This document shows, piece by piece, positions 1-9,339 of a DNA stretch of 64,000 nucleotides. Position 1 is the first letter of the stretch; each line of letters opens with the position of its first letter. A program made the position numbers and the translations under genes. The notes beneath the pieces were generated by a model that worked only from the letters and a program-made list of their open reading frames with translations, was not told the DNA's origin and did not search any database. The stretch lies in assembly GCA_965217125.1 (NCBI GenBank), contig OZ244244.1:310001-374000 (forward strand), in the 5' to 3' direction. This DNA is from JAAOIF01 sp965217125. GTDB lineage: Bacteria > Pseudomonadota > Gammaproteobacteria > PS1 > Pseudothioglobaceae.

Positions 1-67
1 TCTTTATCTGTTTTCTGCCTCTCTGTCCTCTGCCCTCTGTTTTCTGACTTTCTGCCTCTCTGTTTAG

Positions 68-85
68 ATGCGACTGAAGTCGCAT
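68..85. repeat. 18-bp REP-like palindrome, copy 1
   Basis: The sequence is atgcgactgaagtcgcat: two perfect 8-bp arms around a 2-base centre, nearly always followed by tacc. Nine copies lie in intergenic sequence of this window and none was seen inside an intact gene. It resembles a REP/MITE-type element, but no transposase is present to tie it to. Confidence 0.8.
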
Positions 86-172
86 TACCAAAAGAAAATA
101 CCATCTGGAAAAGCGATTTCAATTGCCTCATCAGCAGAAAAGGAGACTTTAGTAATATAAATGCAAGTATAG

Positions 173-189
173 ATGCGACTGAAGTCGCA
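173..189. repeat. REP-like palindrome, copy 2 (last base changed)
   Basis: Same element as at 68-85, but the final t of the right arm is g. It is joined directly to a purine tract instead of the usual tacc tail. Copy 54612-54628 has the same junction, so this is a recurring sub-type. Confidence 0.75.
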
Positions 190-214
190 GAACAGAGGGC
201 AGAAGGCGGAAAAC

Positions 215-275
215 AGAGGACAGAACAGAGCAATAGCAAACCTAATAGCACCGCTCTTGCTCTGTTCTGTCTTCT
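215..275. repeat. purine/pyrimidine inverted repeat hairpin
   Basis: The left arm 215-232 (agagga, cagaacag, agca) pairs with the right arm 258-275 with one mismatch. The loop of about 25 bases contains cctaatagc, a word that also sits between repeat pieces at about 2490, 54820 and 56715. A folded transcript or a recombined pair of inverted repeat units would both explain it. Confidence 0.55.
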
Positions 276-445
276 GCCCCTCTGCCTCGCAGATTATCTT
301 TTTAAATATCCATAATACTTATGATAAATTATGATAAACTACTCCGACAAATTAACTAAAGTATCTACAAAATTAGTTGATTTATGATTGGTGGCTTACT
401 TTTTACAAAGTAGCGTGCTATTTTAATATTACGAGGAGGTGTTAA

Positions 446-1990
446 ATGTTAAAAAATGATAATTATGAAATGGGTCAAGATAATATCAAATTTATGGGGC
501 TTGATGTTCATAACCCTGTATTTGCTATAAGTAGTGCCTTGATTCTTTTGTTTATACTAATTACTCTGGTTTTTCCAGATTTTTCTAAAGATACTTTAAG
601 TGGCGCTAAAGCTGGGGCTATTGAACATTTTGATTGGTTGTTTATTTGGGGAGGTAATTTATTTGTATTGCTATGTTTGTTTTTATTAGTAAGCCCTTAT
701 GGAAATATTCGCATAGGCGGTAAGGAAGCTACTACTGATTATTCTAATATTTCATGGTTTGCTATGTTATTTGCCGCTGGTATGGGTATTGGTCTAATGT
801 TTTGGTCTGTTGCAGAGCCTGTTGCATATTATACAGGGTGGTGGAAAACACCTTTTAATGTTATGCCATATACTGAAGAAGCAGCTAATTTAGCACTTGG
901 TGCTACTATGTATCACTGGGGATTTCATCCTTGGGCAATGTATGGTATTGTTGGTCTTGCTTTGGCATTCTTTAGCTATAATCATAAACTTCCTCTTTCT
1001 ATTCGCTCAACACTTTATCCAATTTTAGGTGAGAAAACTTGGGGTTGGCCAGGACATGTCGTTGATGTATTAGCCGTGATAGCAACTCTTTTTGGATTAG
1101 CTACATCGCTTGGCTTTGGTGCTCAACAAGCTGCCTCAGGCATTGGTTTTGTATTTGGTATTGACTCAGGAACCTCTTTACAGGTGATTATCGTTATCGT
1201 TGTTACTGCATTAGCTATTTTTTCAGTAATGCGAGGTCTGGATCGTGGAGTAAAAGTGCTATCAAATATCAATATGGTGTTAGCAGGGTTATTATTATTA
1301 TTTGTTGTAATAATGACAGTATCAGTTTTTGGGAAAGCCTGGGGAACTACTGTTTACGCTTATATTAGTAATATTATTCCTCTTAGCAATCCTCATGGAC
1401 GAGAAGATACAGCGTGGTTTCAAGGTTGGACTGTTTTCTATTGGGCTTGGTGGATTTCTTGGTCACCTTTTGTAGGTATGTTTATTGCCCGTATTTCTAA
1501 AGGCCGCACTATTCGTCAGTTTCTCGCTGCTGTTTTATTAGTTCCTACATTTGTAACAAGTATTTGGATGGCTGCCTTTGGAGGTAATGCAGTTGATCAA
1601 GCAATAAATAAAGTAGGTGCGCTCAAAGACGGCATTACTGAAGTGCCTTTAGCAATGTTTCAAATGTTTGAGTCGCTTCCGATGACTACAGTATTGTCTT
1701 TATTGGCTATTATTTTGGTTTTGGTGTTCTTTGTTACCTCTTCTGACTCAGGCTCATTAGTTATTGATAGCATTACTGCTGGTGGGAAAGTTGATGCTCC
1801 AGCACAACAGCGTGTTTTTTGGGCAACAGCCGAAGGTGCTATTGCTGCTGTCTTGTTATTTATTGGCGGCAGTCAAGCACTGTCTTCATTACAAGCAGGT
1901 GCTATTTCAACCGGACTACCTTTTATAATTATAATGCTGTTAATGGGTGTCAGTTTGCTTATGGGGCTTAGTAAAGCTGGAGAAGAATAA
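446..1990 (+). CDS. BCCT family betaine/carnitine/choline transporter
   Basis: Secondary transporter for quaternary ammonium compounds in the inner membrane. The 514 residues hold about 12 hydrophobic segments. The family signature GMGIGLMFWSVAEP is near residue 110, and the later WWISWSPFVGMFIARISKGR stretch near 328-350 is the BCCT substrate and coupling region. The start has a strong Shine-Dalgarno (aggaggtg, 432-439) 6 bases upstream. The C-terminus is short, without the long cytoplasmic regulatory tail of BetP. It stands alone and points away from the betaine-degradation genes on the other strand, so glycine betaine uptake for that pathway is likely. The exact substrate (betaine, choline, carnitine) cannot be read from the sequence. 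A hairpin follows the stop codon. Confidence 0.93.
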   Translation: MLKNDNYEMGQDNIKFMGLDVHNPVFAISSALILLFILITLVFPDFSKDTLSGAKAGAIEHFDWLFIWGGNLFVLLCLFLLVSPYGNIRIGGKEATTDYSNISWFAMLFAAGMGIGLMFWSVAEPVAYYTGWWKTPFNVMPYTEEAANLALGATMYHWGFHPWAMYGIVGLALAFFSYNHKLPLSIRSTLYPILGEKTWGWPGHVVDVLAVIATLFGLATSLGFGAQQAASGIGFVFGIDSGTSLQVIIVIVVTALAIFSVMRGLDRGVKVLSNINMVLAGLLLLFVVIMTVSVFGKAWGTTVYAYISNIIPLSNPHGREDTAWFQGWTVFYWAWWISWSPFVGMFIARISKGRTIRQFLAAVLLVPTFVTSIWMAAFGGNAVDQAINKVGALKDGITEVPLAMFQMFESLPMTTVLSLLAIILVLVFFVTSSDSGSLVIDSITAGGKVDAPAQQRVFWATAEGAIAAVLLFIGGSQALSSLQAGAISTGLPFIIIMLLMGVSLLMGLSKAGEE

Positions 1991-2005
1991 GCAAAAGGTA
2001 TTAGG

Positions 2006-2028
2006 AAAGGCGACTTTCAGTCGCCTTT
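2006..2028 (+). terminator. hairpin after the BCCT gene
   Basis: Arms aaaggcgact (2006-2015) and agtcgccttt (2019-2028) form a perfect 10-bp stem with a 3-base loop, 16 bases after the BCCT stop codon. The T-run is only three bases, so intrinsic termination would be weak. The stem is also a variant of the neighbouring REP-like palindrome, so repeat and terminator may be the same element. Confidence 0.5.
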
Positions 2029-2029
2029 G

Positions 2030-2047
2030 ATGCGACTGAAGTCGCAT
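2030..2047. repeat. REP-like palindrome, copy 3
   Basis: Perfect copy with the tacc tail, starting 2 bases after the hairpin at 2006-2028, so two stems stand back to back. Confidence 0.8.
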
Positions 2048-2135
2048 TACCAACTGCACTATTTAACTAATTATTTCATTGACTTGCTCTTGCTCTGCTT
2101 TTTCTACCAACACAAGCAAATCTAATGTTGTCACA

Positions 2136-2308
2136 ATCCTCAATTTATAAGTGGCAAAAATCGCCGTCCAGGCGATAGGGCGAAGCCCGATTTTGATAAA
2201 CTCTTAGGGGTGGGGGCTTGGGGGAGGGCGATCAGGATCTCGAGTTGAGGCACAATCTTGGTCGCCCTCCCCCAAACAGACGATATGGCACAAAATTTAC
2301 ACAAACAG
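2136..2308 (+). repeat. about 170-bp interspersed repeat, copy A
   Basis: One of three copies (others at 54884-55035 and, inverted, 56471-56627). The order is: caatttataagtggcaaaaa, a small atcgcc/ggcgat hairpin, gggcgaagccc, a G-rich run, a perfect 14-bp stem (2218-2231 with 2262-2275) round a 30-base loop containing gatctcgag, then aaacagacgatat. There is no ORF. It is far more G-rich than its surroundings. The closed-stem architecture suggests a MITE-like or structured RNA element. Confidence 0.7.
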
Positions 2309-2382
2309 TTCTAATAGCGTTGCTCTTGCTCTGCTTTTTCTACCAACACAAACAGTTCTAATAGCGCTGCTCTCTTTTTTAG

Positions 2383-2400
2383 ATGCGACTGAAGTCGCAT
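2383..2400. repeat. REP-like palindrome, copy 4
   Basis: Perfect copy. The following 60 bases match the sequence after copy 1 (accaaaagaaaata, ctggaaa, gcgatttcaat, gcctca), so a unit of about 90 bp was duplicated between window positions 68 and 2383. Confidence 0.8.
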
Positions 2401-2425
2401 TACCAAAAGAAAATACTATCTGGAA

Positions 2426-2443
2426 AGGCGATTTCAATCGCCT
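2426..2443. repeat. second palindrome type (aggcgatt/aatcgcct)
   Basis: Arms aggcgatt and aatcgcct around tc. It is similar in build to the main palindrome but different in sequence. A degenerate copy lies near 108-130. It sits between main palindromes 4 and 5. Confidence 0.6.
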
Positions 2444-2457
2444 CAATACAAGCATAG

Positions 2458-2475
2458 ATGCGACTGAAGTCGCAT
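2458..2475. repeat. REP-like palindrome, copy 5
   Basis: Perfect copy, followed by the linker aaccgcacaaacaaacctaa and then a pyrimidine tract reaching the mmsA stop codon. The same three-part order (palindrome, linker, tract) recurs at 54786 and, inverted, at 56640-56750. Confidence 0.8.
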
Positions 2476-2547
2476 TACCAACCGCACAAACAAACCTAAT
2501 GGCGCCGCTCTTGCTCTGTCCTCTGCCCCTCTGCCTTCTGTCCTCTG

Positions 2548-4044
2548 TCAGTTATGTTCTCTACCGCTTTTAAAATGAAATTTAGCACCGCTTTCAATGC
2601 TGGAAGACCATCTGGATGTTACGGTTTTTATTTTGGTGTAAAAACAAATACCCTCTTTACCATAAATTGCACTACTGCCAAATAATGAATTTTTCCAACC
2701 GCCAAAACTATAATTAGCTACTGGCACCGGAATGGGGACATTAACGCCTATCATGCCGGCTTCTGCATTCATAACAAACTTACGAGCAGAATCACCATCA
2801 CGGGTAAATATAGTAGCGCCATTGCCATATTTATGCTGATTAACTAACTTTATCGCTTGCGTGTAATTAGCAACACGAACTACCGATAGGACTGGACCAA
2901 AAATTTCATCAGTATAAATACTCATTTCTGGTTTAACATGGTCAAATAAACAACCGCCCACAAAAAAACCTTGTTTTTTATTTTGCGTGCGACCGTCAAT
3001 TTTTAACTCGGCCCCTTGTGTTATGCCAGCTGCAATATAGCCTAACACTTTAGTTTGGTTTGCTTTGCTAATGAGTGGGCCCATTTCCACGCCGGCCTCA
3101 TCATACTGTCCAATTTTTAGAGCCTTAATCATGGGTGTTAATATTTTTATCATTTTATCTGCTATTTCATCGCCAATAGCAACAACAACCGATATAGCCA
3201 TACAACGCTCACCAGCCGAACCAAAAGCTGCTCCTAACACTGCATCACAGGCCTGTTTTAAATCAGCATCTGGCATAACAACCATGTGATTTTTAGCGCC
3301 ACATAATGCTTGCACTCTTTTGTTGTATTTACAACCCTGTTGATAAATATACTGCCCAACAGCAGTTGAGCCAACAAAACTAATTGCAGCAATATCAGGA
3401 TGATGTAGTATGGCATCTACTGTTTCTTTATCACCTACAATAGTATTGAGGACGCCTGCTGGAAAACCAGCTTGGGCGAATAATTCAGCTATTCTTAATC
3501 CAGCGCTTGGGTTTTTTTCTGATAATTTCAAAACAAATGTATTACCGCAAGCTATTGCTATGGGGAACATCCACATTGCCACCATAACTGGAAAGTTAAA
3601 TGGTGTAATACCTGCACAAACACCTAATGGCTGTCTGAGATTATAACTATCAATACCAGCTGACACATCGCTACTATAATCTGATTGCAAATGTGTGTTT
3701 ATTGCAGTGCAATACTCAACAATTTCAATGCCACGCATTATTTCACCTTTAGCGTCTGCTAATGTTTTGCCGTGTTCTTTAGAAAGTAGCACTGTTAATT
3801 CATCTAAGTGTTTATACAATAAATCACGATAGGCAAACATTAAATGTGCCCGTTTAGTTGGTGTTAATTTTTTCCAAGTAGCAAAGGCTTTATTAGCAGC
3901 TTGTGCGGCAAGGCCAACATCGCCTGCATTTGCCCCTTGCATTTGTGCAATAATTTGCCCTGTTGCTGGATTATAAATATCAAATTTTGTGCTGGAATTA
4001 CCAGTTATAGTTTTGCCATCAATAATATGTTTTAAATTTTTCAT
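2548..4044 (-). CDS. mmsA: CoA-acylating methylmalonate/malonate-semialdehyde dehydrogenase
   Basis: Oxidises methylmalonate or malonate semialdehyde to propionyl- or acetyl-CoA with NAD+ and CoA. The 498 residues match the family length. NFPVMVAMWMFPIAIACGNTF near residue 150 and GSAGERCMA near 277, which holds the catalytic cysteine, are typical of MmsA/IolA. It starts 2 bases after the stop of the aminotransferase gene, so the two are co-transcribed. That pair is the bauA-mmsA/bauC arrangement for beta-alanine catabolism in pseudomonads; valine, inositol or other omega-amino acids are alternatives. A pyrimidine-rich repeat tract abuts the stop codon. Confidence 0.92.
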   Translation of the reverse strand: MKNLKHIIDGKTITGNSSTKFDIYNPATGQIIAQMQGANAGDVGLAAQAANKAFATWKKLTPTKRAHLMFAYRDLLYKHLDELTVLLSKEHGKTLADAKGEIMRGIEIVEYCTAINTHLQSDYSSDVSAGIDSYNLRQPLGVCAGITPFNFPVMVAMWMFPIAIACGNTFVLKLSEKNPSAGLRIAELFAQAGFPAGVLNTIVGDKETVDAILHHPDIAAISFVGSTAVGQYIYQQGCKYNKRVQALCGAKNHMVVMPDADLKQACDAVLGAAFGSAGERCMAISVVVAIGDEIADKMIKILTPMIKALKIGQYDEAGVEMGPLISKANQTKVLGYIAAGITQGAELKIDGRTQNKKQGFFVGGCLFDHVKPEMSIYTDEIFGPVLSVVRVANYTQAIKLVNQHKYGNGATIFTRDGDSARKFVMNAEAGMIGVNVPIPVPVANYSFGGWKNSLFGSSAIYGKEGICFYTKIKTVTSRWSSSIESGAKFHFKSGREHN

Positions 4045-4046
4045 CT

Positions 4047-5357
4047 TTATTTTGTTTGCCTAATAGCGTTTGTTAATTTAGAAAGTAATTCATCAATATG
4101 TTGTTTTTCTAAAATCAATGGTGGTGATAATGCCAAAATATCGCCGGTAACTCGCACTAATAAACCTTGCTCAAAAAACGCATTATTAAACACATCACTT
4201 GCTCTTTTACCGGGATGATTTGCAATTGATTCAAACTCAATAGCGCCAATAAGTCCATAACTACGAATATCAATAATATCTGGTAATTCTTGTAAAGAAT
4301 GCAGTGCGTCTGACCAATATTGCGCAAGCTGCTTGGCTTTTTCAAATAAATTCTCTTCTAAATAAACTTCTAAAGTAGCAAGTGCTGCTGCTGTTGCTAC
4401 AGGGTGAGCCGAATAAGTATAACCATGAAAAAATTCTATCCCGTGTTTATTAGAATCCATAAATGTTTGGTGTATTTGATCTTTAACTATTACTGCCCCC
4501 ATCGGTATATAACCACTTGTTAATCCTTTAGCAGTAATTATCATATCTGGAGTAACGCCCCAATGAGTAGCGGCAAAAGCATCACCTATGCGACCCCATG
4601 CAGTAATAACTTCATCAAAAATTAATAAAATATCATGCTTGCTACATAATTCTCGCAACCTTTGTAAATAACCTTTGGGTGGTAAAATCACCCCAGTAGA
4701 ACCAGCAATTGGCTCAACTATTACAGCTGCTATAGTTGATGCGTCATGTAAATTAACCAAATCTTGCAATTTGTTTGCCAATGCCATATTTTCTGGAGGC
4801 AATCCTTTGTTAAAACAATAATTTGCATCATAAGTGTGCGGTAGATGATCAACACCATTTAGCAATGGCATAAAATGTTTGCGATTTGCTGAGATGCCGC
4901 CAACTGAAATACCACCAAACCCAGAGCCATGATAGCCTCTTTCTCTACCAATCAAACGAGTTTTTGAACTTTTGCCGCGTAATTTTTGATAAGCCAAAGC
5001 TATTTTTAATGCACTATCTACTGCTTCTGAACCGCTATTAGTAAAAAATACATGGTTTAAAGATTTAGGAGTTAATTGACTGATTTTTTCTGCTAATTCA
5101 AAAGCCTTTGTGTGTCCAATTTGGAAAGTAGGGCAGTATGACATATCATCTATTTGTTGTTTAATAGCTGAGGTTATTTTTTTATTTCCATGCCCTGCAT
5201 TAACGCACCACAGGCCAGAGGTGCCATCAAGTATTTTTTTATTATCATCACTATAATAATACATACCTTTGGCGTGTTTAAGTAGTTTTGGCTTGTGTAA
5301 AAAGTCTTTATTGGCGGTAAAAGGCATCCACCAATTTAATTTTGAAGTATTATCCAT
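4047..5357 (-). CDS. class III omega-aminotransferase (beta-alanine:pyruvate type)
   Basis: PLP enzyme of 436 residues, usual for omega-amino acid:pyruvate aminotransferases. It contains the N-terminal WWMPFTANKDF motif characteristic of that subgroup, TNSGSEAVDSALKIA near 107, FDEVITAWGR near 247, and the PLP lysine in ITAKGLTSGYIPMGA near 280. A strong ribosome site (aggggga) lies 4-9 bases before the ATG, after a 120-base gap from soxA, so it could start its own transcript. Likely amino donors are beta-alanine or similar compounds; the product semialdehyde would go to the MmsA encoded next door. The subgroup assignment is firm, the physiological substrate is not. Confidence 0.88.
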   Translation of the reverse strand: MDNTSKLNWWMPFTANKDFLHKPKLLKHAKGMYYYSDDNKKILDGTSGLWCVNAGHGNKKITSAIKQQIDDMSYCPTFQIGHTKAFELAEKISQLTPKSLNHVFFTNSGSEAVDSALKIALAYQKLRGKSSKTRLIGRERGYHGSGFGGISVGGISANRKHFMPLLNGVDHLPHTYDANYCFNKGLPPENMALANKLQDLVNLHDASTIAAVIVEPIAGSTGVILPPKGYLQRLRELCSKHDILLIFDEVITAWGRIGDAFAATHWGVTPDMIITAKGLTSGYIPMGAVIVKDQIHQTFMDSNKHGIEFFHGYTYSAHPVATAAALATLEVYLEENLFEKAKQLAQYWSDALHSLQELPDIIDIRSYGLIGAIEFESIANHPGKRASDVFNNAFFEQGLLVRVTGDILALSPPLILEKQHIDELLSKLTNAIRQTK

Positions 5358-5480
5358 ATATCCCCCTTAATAAAGTTTAAATAATAGTAGTATACATAAA
5401 ATTTTATGAGTTGAGTTTGTTAAATAAATCTTGTCCAAACTAATCCTAATCTGTATTTTAATATTATATTAAAAATAAAT

Positions 5481-8400
5481 TTAACGATATTCCAAACTTG
5501 CATTTTCCATTAAACGCCACAAATAATCCGCAAAAGAAGAGCGCACCAGAATGGTTATTGCGCCAGATTTATGTTTATAGACGATGCTCGGTGCTTTGCC
5601 TAAATAACTTGAAAGCACTTGTGTTTTTTTAAATGTAGAAAAATCATAAGGAGATAATTTACTTAATACATTCAAATATTTTTCTCCAGAAATTTCTAAT
5701 TGCACAAAGCTGCCAGAGTTATCCAATGCCACGGCAAAAATATTAGAAAATACTTTAGTTGCCTGCCCAAGAAATATATCTTTTTTGTTATTATCTAATA
5801 ATAACAAAAATTCATCAGGGCTAATCCAAATAAGTGTGCCATTAGTGTTTATTGTAATGTGCATTGGACGCGGCAACTCTAAACCAAGCGCTGCTAACGC
5901 ATTTACAAAATTCTGTTGTTGTTGTTTGCCACGAATAACTATATAAGAAAACTGTTGGTATTCTGTGGTTTTCCAGTTTTTTTCATTTATCTGCGTTTGA
6001 TAAGATTCAAGGGCAGATTCATATATTGGAACCCTACTCTGGCTAAATTGTTGATTTGTTGTTTGCTTTTCTGCTCCATTTACTCGCAACCCTTTAGGGT
6101 CATAAAATACATACGAGCTTATAGTTGCTTTTATTCGCCTGCCATCTGCGCTAGCAACATAAATACTATCTGCTTTTCGCTCTAAACCATTTCGCACCAG
6201 CCCGAGCGCAATAGAGCGGTTTAAAATAGGGCTAAAATAACTTGATGTAATATGCCCAAGCATTACTGTATCTTGCGGATGATTTAATATCTGTGCGCCT
6301 TCTGGCAATACTTGGTTTTTATCTTCGGTTAAAATACCTACTAATTGTTTTCTGTCTTGTTTGCAAGTATCTGAGCGTGATAATGATCTTTTACCAATAA
6401 AAGAAAACGGTTTTTTGTCTGCAACCGCCCAAGATAAATCAGCATCAATAGGCGAAACCGAACCATCAGTATCTTGACCTACGATAATATAACCTTTTTC
6501 TGCGCGCAACACATGCATAGATTCTGTGCCATATTGCACGATATTGTATTTTTTCCCAGCAGCAATAATATTATCCCAAATATAACGCCCATAATTTGCC
6601 TGCATATTAATTTCAAACGCTAATTCACCACTAAAACTAATGCGCATTACTTTAGCAGCTACTCCACACACTATGCCTTCTCGCCAGCTCATAAATGGAA
6701 ATTTTTCTTTTGAAAAGTCAATATCATTACAAATAGTTTGCATCAATTTACGGCTATTAGGACCTACAACAGCAGCAGTTGCAAAATGATCTGTTACAGA
6801 AGTTAAATAAACCTCAAGGTCTTGCCATTCTGTTTGTAGCCACATTTCTAACCATTGATATACTGCCGCCGCCCCGCCTGTTGTTGTAGTGATTAGAAAA
6901 TGCTGGTCTGTTAAACAAGAAACCACGCCATCATCCATAATCATACCATTTTCATTTAACATTAGTCCATAACGACAACAGCCAATTGGTAATTTTGCCC
7001 AGTTATTGGTATAAACTCTTGCTAAAAACTCTCTGGCATCTGCACCGTGTATTTCAATTTTCCCTAAAGTCGATGCATCTATTAGCCCTAATGATTTTCT
7101 AGTTTGCAAACATTCTGCATAAACAGCCTTATCCAAATCTTCTCCATTTTCAGAAAAATACCAAGGGCGCATCCATTGACCTACAGTTTCAAACTCAGCT
7201 TGGTTATTAATATGTGATTGCTGCATAGGAGTATAGCGTTTAGGCTCAAACAAATCACCCACATGCTGACCTGCCAAAGCACCAAAGGCAACAGGGGTAT
7301 AAGCTGGTCGAAAAGTGGTAGTGCCAACTTCAGCTATGCTTATGTTTTGAGTCTGCGCTGCAATAGCAACTCCCAAAACATTAGAAGTTTTCCCTTGATC
7401 TGTTCCAAATCCTAAAGCAGTGTAGCGTTTAATATGCTCAATACATTTATAGTTTTCTCTAATAGATAATTGAATATCTGCAGTTGTTACATCATTTTGT
7501 AAATCAACAAATTGTTTGCCTTTGGTATTTGGCACAGCAAAAAATGCAGCTGTATTTAAAACATTTGTATCTGCTATTGTTGGTTTATAGTTAGCATTTA
7601 TAATATTTTGAGCTTGCTGTTTGGCATTTTGGACAATATCTTTGGCGAACATAAAACCTGTTAATGCGCCTATAGCGCTACGATTAGCTTTAGCAAGTTT
7701 AGGCATAAATGCAAGCAATGTTTCATCCCAATATGGATTACAGCCTGTATGGCAATCCAAATGAACAATAGGATTAAAACCACCTGCTACTAACAGTAAA
7801 TCAGCATTAATAGTAAAATTATTAGTAGCTATGCCGTTTTCTTGCTCCGCTAGATTTGCAATAGTAACAGAGCTTATTTTATTTTTACCATTGGCTTTTG
7901 CAACAACGCAGCCTTTAATTAATGTAATTGTATCTGGCAAAACTACAGTAACCTCATCTCTAACATCTACAATTGTTACTTTTTTTGCATACAAAATAAG
8001 ATAGTTCGCTACTTCATAAGCAAAATCATTATTAGTAAAAATAACTATGTATTCTCCTGCTAATACAGAATAACGATTTAATAAAGCAAGAGCAGTGCTT
8101 GCAAGCATAATTCCCGGTAGGTCATTATTATCAAAGGCAATAGGTCTCTCACTTGCTCCTGTTGCTAATAACACATGTCCTGCTTTAATTTTATGTAATC
8201 GCTGTCTGCTGATTTTTTGCTTTCGTTGAGCAAGAGGAATATGGTCTTGGCGCAACTGATTGGCAATAATATTATTTTCATCATGAAAAGCAAAGGCAGT
8301 TGTTCTGGATAATATTTTAATATTGTGTTGTTTTTGCAACTGTGTAATTGCAGCTTTTACAAAATTTAGTTGTGATTGTCCGTCCACAATTTCATTTGGA

Positions 8401-9029
8401 CAATCATAAGCAAGGCCTCCAAGTTGAGGTTTGTCATCAACAATTAATATTTTTTTCCCAGTATTAACTAAAGTCATGGCTGCTGTTAATCCAGCAATGC
8501 CTCCACCAATAATTACTATATCAACATTATGGTGCATATAATCATAATGCTCTGCATCTTGTTCTGTAGGGGCTTTTGATATGCCAGCAAAGCCTCTAAG
8601 GAATTTTTCATAGCACATCCATAATTTTTGTGGGTGCATAAAAGTTTTGTAATAAAATCCAGCTGGCATAAATTTATGCATCCATTTAAAAAGAGGCTTT
8701 AACTGATTAAATAAATTTGCATCTAGCGTTGGAGCGCTCGCCCATAAGTCTTGGTATAATTCTACCGTTGTGGCTCTAACATTAGGAGTATGGTATTTTT
8801 TTTGCTCCAAACTAACTAATGCATTAGGCTCTTCTGCATAAGCTGCCATCACCCCTCGTGCTCTGGAATATTTATAACTTTTAGCAAAAATATACACTCC
8901 ATTTGCAAGCAAGGCTGATGCCAAACAATCACCAGCCAATCCTTGATATTTTTTTCCTTGAAAAGTAAATGTAAGTTGTTGTTTTTCATCAACAACTGCA
9001 CTAGCAATAATAGGATTAATTCGTTGCAT
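5481..9029 (-). CDS. soxA: sarcosine oxidase alpha subunit fused to gamma subunit
   Basis: Large subunit of tetrahydrofolate-dependent heterotetrameric sarcosine oxidase, which turns sarcosine into glycine and methylene-THF. Domains run: ferredoxin-like fold without cluster cysteines (about 10-95), NAD/FAD domain with the VDIVIIGGGIAGLTAAM dinucleotide motif (about 170), and an aminomethyltransferase domain (about 600-985) ending at a typical VFYDPKG motif. About 180 further residues then match SoxG, which is normally a separate gene. The protein is about 1180 residues against about 1000 for SoxA alone. No separate soxG follows. I chose the ATG at 9029, which starts MQRINP; an ATG at 9041 is also possible. 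It overlaps soxD by 14 bases. Confidence 0.9.
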   Translation of the reverse strand: MQRINPIIASAVVDEKQQLTFTFQGKKYQGLAGDCLASALLANGVYIFAKSYKYSRARGVMAAYAEEPNALVSLEQKKYHTPNVRATTVELYQDLWASAPTLDANLFNQLKPLFKWMHKFMPAGFYYKTFMHPQKLWMCYEKFLRGFAGISKAPTEQDAEHYDYMHHNVDIVIIGGGIAGLTAAMTLVNTGKKILIVDDKPQLGGLAYDCPNEIVDGQSQLNFVKAAITQLQKQHNIKILSRTTAFAFHDENNIIANQLRQDHIPLAQRKQKISRQRLHKIKAGHVLLATGASERPIAFDNNDLPGIMLASTALALLNRYSVLAGEYIVIFTNNDFAYEVANYLILYAKKVTIVDVRDEVTVVLPDTITLIKGCVVAKANGKNKISSVTIANLAEQENGIATNNFTINADLLLVAGGFNPIVHLDCHTGCNPYWDETLLAFMPKLAKANRSAIGALTGFMFAKDIVQNAKQQAQNIINANYKPTIADTNVLNTAAFFAVPNTKGKQFVDLQNDVTTADIQLSIRENYKCIEHIKRYTALGFGTDQGKTSNVLGVAIAAQTQNISIAEVGTTTFRPAYTPVAFGALAGQHVGDLFEPKRYTPMQQSHINNQAEFETVGQWMRPWYFSENGEDLDKAVYAECLQTRKSLGLIDASTLGKIEIHGADAREFLARVYTNNWAKLPIGCCRYGLMLNENGMIMDDGVVSCLTDQHFLITTTTGGAAAVYQWLEMWLQTEWQDLEVYLTSVTDHFATAAVVGPNSRKLMQTICNDIDFSKEKFPFMSWREGIVCGVAAKVMRISFSGELAFEINMQANYGRYIWDNIIAAGKKYNIVQYGTESMHVLRAEKGYIIVGQDTDGSVSPIDADLSWAVADKKPFSFIGKRSLSRSDTCKQDRKQLVGILTEDKNQVLPEGAQILNHPQDTVMLGHITSSYFSPILNRSIALGLVRNGLERKADSIYVASADGRRIKATISSYVFYDPKGLRVNGAEKQTTNQQFSQSRVPIYESALESYQTQINEKNWKTTEYQQFSYIVIRGKQQQQNFVNALAALGLELPRPMHITINTNGTLIWISPDEFLLLLDNNKKDIFLGQATKVFSNIFAVALDNSGSFVQLEISGEKYLNVLSKLSPYDFSTFKKTQVLSSYLGKAPSIVYKHKSGAITILVRSSFADYLWRLMENASLEYR

Positions 9030-9324
9030 TATCAATTTCATCTATATTTGCTGCTTTTCTTGCTTTATCCATAGTAAAACTTGCATAAATTTTGTTATCT
9101 ATGGTGTTTCTTTGCACCACAAAATATTTACGACAAGCGGCGCTATGTTGCCATTGCTCCCAATGTTTAGCTTTTGGATTTTTACGCATAAATAAATAAT
9201 CACCCCACTCTTCATCACTTAGGGTGTCTGGTTTTTCTGGTCTAACAATAAATGCTTCACCCGCATAACTAAAGTCTTCTTCTTCTAAGTTTTGTTGGCA
9301 ATACGGACAATATATTTTTAACAT
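9016..9324 (-). CDS. soxD: sarcosine oxidase delta subunit
   Basis: Small zinc-binding subunit of heterotetrameric sarcosine oxidase. The 102 residues start with LKIYCPYCQQN, a Cys-x2-Cys zinc half-site. Later come WEQWQHSAACRKYFVVQRNT (about 54-76), the conserved family core, and typical DTLSDEEWGDYLFMRKNPK wording. It lies 15 bases after soxB and overlaps soxA, the standard soxB-D-A order. Confidence 0.93.
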   Translation of the reverse strand: MLKIYCPYCQQNLEEEDFSYAGEAFIVRPEKPDTLSDEEWGDYLFMRKNPKAKHWEQWQHSAACRKYFVVQRNTIDNKIYASFTMDKARKAANIDEIDNATN

Positions 9325-9339
9325 CTGCTTTTTCCTTGC

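Larger units (their letters stand above)
1..300. repeat. composite interspersed repeat block, no gene
   Basis: Non-coding block made of three kinds of repeat sequence that recur elsewhere in the window. A pyrimidine tract (1-65) of tctg/ctctg words leads into an 18-bp palindrome (68-85). A second palindrome copy (173-189) is followed by a purine tract of cagagg/cagaag words (190-232) and then a pyrimidine tract (258-293). The purine tract 215-232 can pair with 258-275 with a single mismatch, so the right part is a long hairpin. The same arrangement returns at 1991-2547, 54402-55139 and 56250-56765. No ORF here resembles a protein. Confidence 0.75.

Noticed and set aside
1..300. Repeated short words considered as a CRISPR array
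   Set aside because: Unit length and spacing are irregular, units touch without unique spacers, and no cas gene is present.
5395..5408. Palindrome ataaaattttat before the aminotransferase gene as an operator
   Set aside because: Such AT palindromes are expected by chance in sequence this AT-rich and no repressor gene is adjacent.
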